A stretch of DNA of 64,000 bases from Candidula unifasciata (Eukaryota > Mollusca > Gastropoda > Stylommatophora > Geomitridae), in assembly GCA_905116865.2 (NCBI GenBank), contig CAJHNH020008547.1:248001-312000 (forward strand), given 5' to 3'. The notes under the pieces are model-generated. The model was not told the origin of the DNA. It did not search any database and was given only the letters and a program-made list of their open reading frames with translations. Below are positions 60,181-64,000 of this stretch, piece after piece (within the stretch, counting starts at the first letter, position 1; every line of letters starts with the position of its first letter). The position numbers and the translations under genes are program-made.

Positions 60181-60274
60181 GTGTCTTATCTACATAACAG
60201 CAGCAACACACTAGAACTATCTCTGTCCCCAAATGACAAACAATATCTGGCAAATGACTACAATGACCACTCAC

Positions 60275-60417
60275 CATTCTCTTCCTGCACTATCACACTC
60301 ATTCGTTTCCTGGTTGGGTCAAAGGGCAAGGAGTGAAGAATTCTAAAATGTCGAATCTTTTTGTGGAATGAAGCCCGCAGGATACTGTCACTGGTCCCAA
60401 GATAAATGATCCCTAAC
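60275..60417 (-). CDS. ATP11-type flippase exon E2 (nucleotide-binding domain)
   Basis: Encodes LGIIYLGTSDSILRASFHKK and continues to SLPFDPTRKRMSVIVQEEN. The 'FDxxRKRMSVIV' block is the conserved P4 nucleotide-binding-domain signature (LEFxSxRKRMSVIV in relatives). The leading G completes the Arg codon from E1, and the trailing G plus GA of E3 make Gly. Acceptor TTGCAG, donor GTGAGT. Confidence 0.95.
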
Positions 60418-60529
60418 CTGCAAGATAAGATGGCAGCCACAACAACAACAACAAAAATTTTATTTTCAAAAATGGTAAAATAAAAAGTATCTTATTATAC
60501 CATTTTTATGTGGATTCAGAGGCACCCAT

Positions 60530-60800
60530 TGGAAGGAGCAGGAGCGGGGGGAATAGACCCAATACCCACCTAACAAAGAAAGGTACAAGGCAACTAATAA
60601 TGGATGTTTCCTTTAAAGTCAGGAGTGCATCTGCCTGAAAGGCAAGGAACCAAGCCTTTCCCTGTGTGGGTTGGCTCCATTTTGGAGAACAAAGAATAGA
60701 CCCATTGCACCGCTAACAAGCATGTCATAGGAGGCAACTAATTAAGGGTGTTTCCTTCAAAGTCTACCTGAGAGACAAGAAAATATTTGACAGGGCTGAG
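60530..60800 (+). mobile_element. Two tandem copies of SINE family B 5' region
   Basis: The block 'gaatagacccaat', 'caactaataatggatgtttc', 'tgcatctgcctgaaaggcaa' recurs as 'gaatagacccatt', 'caactaattaagggtgtttc', 'ctacctgagagacaag'. Both are truncated. Confidence 0.6.
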
Positions 60801-60987
60801 TCTAATGAAAAGATCTGACAGGATCACAATGCTGAATTTCATAAAAGGACCTGACAGGATTCTAGGGCTGATTCAACAGGATCCTTTTTTTTTTGTTTGA
60901 CGAAAAATATTCCACAGTTCGATGGTGATTTCCCAACTCTGACCACATGAGTAGTATCAAGACTGTAATTGTGGTTGTTCAAGAAAC

Positions 60988-61065
60988 AGTTGCTTCACCT
61001 GCTACATGCTACCATCAATACTTTCTCATCACTGACCACACAACTAGCAACAAGGCTGATCACTC
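60988..61065 (-). pseudogene. Degenerate partial copy of flippase exon E1 (copy 1)
   Basis: The minus strand reads VASCVVSDEKVLMVACSR and then a GT donor (GTGAAG), against SSPDEKALVIACSR in E1. The reading frame is open upstream to 61183. The upstream half of E1 is absent. Confidence 0.65.
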
Positions 61066-61429
61066 TTTGTAGTATATGATACAAGTTCATTCTCTTTAGG
61101 TAAAAAGTTAAGGGCTCAGGATAAAAAGTTAACTGCACATGCTGTATAGTAGACTGCAAAGCAACCCCAGCAATAATTTGCATCTGGTAATGTTACACTC
61201 AGTGGTTTTGTTCTGCAACTGAATGGTCAATGCCATGTCATTGTTGAAATCACTACAAAGCGGTTGGCTACCAAATCACCCGCAGCTGAATCTAACCCGA
61301 TATGTGTAAATACATGAAACTGCAGTTACAACCCCAAGACACAGGTGCTAAATCGTTCAGGATAAAAGATCATAGTTATTGCCACTATTTGTTTTAAGGA
61401 CAATTACTTTCAGATCTGATATATCCCGT

Positions 61430-61620
61430 GCGGGTTTCAGGGCCTCATTGTGGGGGAAACTAGAATAGTCCTTCTGCCTCCCCAACAAGCATATCGCAGG
61501 AGTCAACTAGTTTGGGATTTCCTTCAAAGTCCGAGTCCATTAGCCTGATAGCAAGAAGCCAAGTCTGCATACAAATAAGTCAGATCTGTAAAAACGGAGG
61601 TCAGTATCAAGACTAATTAC
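61430..61620 (+). mobile_element. SINE, family B
   Basis: 'cccgtgcgggtttcagggcc', 'caacaagcatatcgcaggag', 'tcaactagtttgggatttcc', 'tctgcatacaaataagtcag' and 'atctgtaaaaac' run in family order. It shows the head best. Confidence 0.7.
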
Positions 61621-61673
61621 TTTTTGCAATACAAGAAAAAGTGCAAGACCTCGGAAATCTTGCCCAAAACCAG

Positions 61674-61760
61674 GGACTCACCCGCTACATGCTACCACCA
61701 ATGTTTTCTCAACTATGAACAAATGACTAGCAACAAGGGTGACCACTCTATGCAGTACAA
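61674..61760 (-). pseudogene. Degenerate partial copy of flippase exon E1 (copy 2)
   Basis: The minus strand reads TLVASHLFIVEKTLVVACSG followed by a consensus-like GTGAGT donor. It shares with copy 1 extra sequence not in E1 ('actagcaacaagg'), so the two copies are closer to each other than to the exon. Confidence 0.65.
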
Positions 61761-61991
61761 GAAACAAATTTCTTTCCCCCTGAAAACAGTCGCAACTGAC
61801 TGTACTACCACTTTTTAGGGCGGTGTAGGACAGGGAGTTCTTGAACCTTAAGACTTAGGACCGCATGGTTGGTGCAGTTGCCAAAAGCTGTCCAGGCCCC
61901 TGACAGAAACAACCTCCATCACCTTACTGAGAATTTGAAGTATTCTAACCAGGCACTTTCCTTAACACTTCACAACAAATAACTGTCTCAC

Positions 61992-62158
61992 CTGCTGCAG
62001 GCTATCACCAATGCCTTCTCATCAGGGGAACTTGCATGATACTCGTACTCAGCCTTTCTGGAGCCGGATAAACCGTGTCCAACCTGAGGCTTGCGTGCGA
62101 CATCCAGCCTCACAGTATGACACACAACTAGCACCTTGAAAAACTCATCCATCTCTTC
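61992..62158 (-). CDS. ATP11-type flippase exon E1 (start of nucleotide-binding domain)
   Basis: Encodes about 55 residues, EEMDEFFKVLVVCHTVRLD through SSPDEKALVIACS, ending with two bases that complete an Arg codon in the next exon. The 'FFKxLxxCHTV' and 'YxASSPDEKALV' blocks are diagnostic of P4-ATPase nucleotide-binding domains. The acceptor is a pyrimidine-containing ...TTTGCAG and the donor is GTGAGA. It is the most upstream exon in the window. Two degenerate partial copies of its 3' half lie downstream at 61674-61760 and 60988-61065. Confidence 0.95.
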
Positions 62159-62214
62159 CTGCAAATGGTAACACAAACAAACTGTTTAGCTACATACCAA
62201 ATTTCAATAACTTC

Positions 62215-62590
62215 CTCTTCTTCAGCCTTCTGAGCCCCTGAGGTTTATTGCTGCAGATATCACTCTCCTCCATTCATCTCTCGGTTGGCCTTCTCTTTCC
62301 AGTTGGTGACATCAAGTATTTGCAGGTGTGTCTGTATATTATCTGTCCATCGCCTTCTTGGTCTGCCTCATTTTCTGTGACTATTCAACTCCCTTGTGTA
62401 CATAACTTTTACCTCTCCACCATCTGACATTCTCTCAATATAAAAAAGGTTAAAAAGAATATAGGAAGTGCATTTCATGGATCAGATCACAAGAAAATGA
62501 TTCTTCAATGAAGAATCATCATCATCAAGTGCTTTGTCAAGTGGCATTGGCAATCATACTTCTCCACACTATCTTTTTTAAAAACCCTGT
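62215..62590 (-). pseudogene. Non-LTR retrotransposon C-terminal fragments
   Basis: 62215-62445 (minus) reads ERMSDGGEVKVMYTRELNS, GRPRRRWTDNIQTHLQILDV and REMNGGE, sibling of 51770-52020. 62505-62590 looks like the 3' end of the GAT-tailed family in the same orientation. Confidence 0.7.
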
Positions 62591-62599
62591 TGCCCTGAG

Positions 62600-64000
62600 G
62601 AGAGGAAATCTAGTAACTTCCAGTTGTGAAACAGCCCTGTAAACACGGATAATCACCATTTCTGCTGTGACTTTTCTCTTAAAGTGTAGTTAAATGTCAT
62701 TGGTTACGTGTGCACCTGCATAGTGTTTAGGAGACCCAGATGCGAATATATTAACTACATATAAGCATTATATAGCTTAAAAAAGCCTGGTTGACTTAAC
62801 AATTTTCCATAAGCCTCAGTAACAGAGGTCAAGGGGTCATGGCATGATTCATCCAATATATATTTGGTTTAGGTCCCAGGGAATGCATTCTTTTTAATGT
62901 TTTATTCTGTTTTCATTTACTGATTACTACCTTTATATATACATACATTTGATATAAATAAATTGTAAACAATTTAGTTCTTACCTTTATGTTTTTTTGC
63001 TTTAGCAAATGTTAAAAAAGGTGAGAGAATTTATTTCAATCGATTCAATTTTATCCTATCAAACCAGGTCTCTCTGTAGAACTGTTTGTTGCCCACCAGG
63101 AGAGCTGCACAGAGCACGAACTCTGACTCCAGGTGAAAGCCAGGATCAAGAAACACTGCAATTCCAAATAGGAGCTAATTCTCACTGATCTGTCTGCACA
63201 TATTCTGAGATGACTGAAGCACTTCTAGATAGTCTTGTAGTTGGCAGCTGAAGTTTAAACTTTACTTTAAAAAAATGGGTCAACCATAACTGATCCGTTC
63301 CTGTACCAGTGAAAAAAATCACACAAAATGTCCTTCACTGTTCTACTATAAAAATCCAGAAACATGCATACACGCATAAAGCAGCTGCTACTGGTGCCAA
63401 CAACAACATTCACCACAACACTTGCAATTTGTCATCAATGGAAGTAGTCAGTCATGACAAGCTGGCTATAGAGGAGTAAAATTATTGCATAAGGCTTATC
63501 ACCAGCCCTAACACACAAGGCGGTGAGCCACCATTTTCTGAATATTACAACAAAAACCACCATCAGCATCGATGAAAGGCATTTATTATGAAATACACAA
63601 AGTGGTATGCTAAGCGATCAAATCAGTAGCTATGGCAAAGATACTGAACTTCAGCTCACATGTGTGTTAGCAAACCATTGCTAGATGCAAACAATGCTGC
63701 AAGACTTCAACTTGTCCACTATACTGGATCAGAAATACCCCCCCCCCCCCCGCGCTCACTTTAAAAAAAAAAAATTATTTTCAAAGTTTAATGTTTAATA
63801 TGAAATCTTACAGTAATATTGTGGCTCTCTCAACTTCTGCTGCAGTGAAATTGTGTGAAGATTTCAATTCTCAAAAACAACATATCAGTTCATACTTGAA
63901 ATTTGTATTTCATTCATTTTTAAAGCAAAGGATGAAAACAATGCATGCAGAAGAAAATACATCCACAACAAAGAGATAAAAACAAATAAAATTCTCTAGA
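62600..64000. other. No recognisable gene; C-tract microsatellite
   Basis: Intronic sequence expected to lead to the next upstream flippase exon, which is not in the window. A run of C residues is at 63738-63752 and an A-run at 63766. 63065-63165 is GC-richer and may be an old repeat; its minus translation does not match the flippase. Confidence 0.5.

Larger units (their letters stand above)
11881..62158 (-). other. Partial gene: P4-ATPase phospholipid flippase, ATP11 (class 6) type, exons E1-E16
   Basis: Sixteen exons on the minus strand join in phase to 1989 nt ending in TAA. In order they carry the nucleotide-binding domain (SPDEKAL, FDPTRKRMSVIVQ, CKGAE), the phosphorylation-domain motifs ([35 protein letters not shown]) and the C-terminal membrane domain. 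These motifs, and VLCCRMSP and IMGKEGRQA, are those of P4-ATPases; the exon texts match the ATP11A/B/C subfamily best. The family flips aminophospholipids from the outer to the cytosolic leaflet, usually with a CDC50/TMEM30 subunit. All introns inspected are GT-AG. The first two-thirds of the N-terminal half, including the DKTGT aspartate, is off the window beyond 64000. One exon of about 20 codons is missing between E9 and E10. Which ATP11 paralogue it is cannot be decided, so no symbol is given. Confidence 0.93.

Noticed and set aside
63065..63165. Possible upstream flippase exon (minus: FHLESEFVLCAALLVGNKQF)
   Set aside because: Does not match the sequence expected upstream of E1 (DKTGT region) and lacks convincing splice sites.

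Overview
The window is eukaryotic, intron-rich and repeat-laden. It is probably from a mollusc or another lophotrochozoan; this is an inference from the mixture of non-LTR retrotransposon tails, tRNA-derived SINEs and very abundant minisatellites, and no sequence here fixes the species. One host gene is supported: the 3' two-thirds of a class-6 P4-ATPase (ATP11-type phospholipid flippase catalytic subunit) on the minus strand. Its exons run from 62158 down to a probable terminal exon at 11881. I mapped 16 exons by homology to the ATP11 family plus GT-AG splice sites. They join in phase to 1989 nt (663 codons with stop), with no internal stop. The upstream exons (actuator domain, TM1-4, DKTGT phosphorylation site) lie beyond 64000. 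One short exon expected between 39814 and 34548, the start of the TM5-TM6 hairpin, could not be found. Because both flanking junctions are phase 0, the frame survives without it.

Layout from left to right. 1-11650: 3' flank of the gene, with degenerate AT-rich repeats, SINEs, a 29-bp minisatellite (3.9-4.5 kb), a 4-kb 44/51-bp minisatellite carrying an E-box-like palindrome in each unit (5.2-9.1 kb) and a 42-bp minisatellite (10.6-11.1 kb). 11650-21458: probable last exon and a 9.4-kb intron holding SINEs, LINE remnants and 68-bp and 40-bp minisatellites. 21458-34548: exons for the C-terminal membrane domain, with a 5'-truncated LINE (29.2-31.7 kb) and a tandem array that starts from sequence next to an exon and ends in a partial copy of that exon (25.4-25.8 kb). 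34.8-37.6 kb: a 42/43-bp minisatellite where the missing exon should be. 39.8-43.3 kb: exons around the GDGxND hinge, separated by a 58-bp minisatellite that grew inside a retrotransposon remnant. 43.3-49.6 kb: several minisatellites, a foldback-like element and exons of the phosphorylation/nucleotide-binding region. 50.6-55.3 kb: two exons flanking a composite hAT-like transposon with a perfect 8-bp target duplication and an 80-bp minisatellite. 55.4-59.2 kb: a 27-bp minisatellite and a dead Tc1/mariner transposase. 59.1-62.2 kb: nucleotide-binding-domain exons, with two degenerate partial copies of the first one.

The gene would encode a flippase moving aminophospholipids to the cytosolic leaflet, normally with a CDC50/TMEM30 partner. 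Almost every intron carries its own private minisatellite family, and at least three arrays derive visibly from neighbouring exon, SINE or LINE sequence. I saw no rRNA genes, CRISPR arrays, intact tRNA genes or bacterial genes. The long open frames in the arrays arise from repeat periods divisible by three and are not called as genes.
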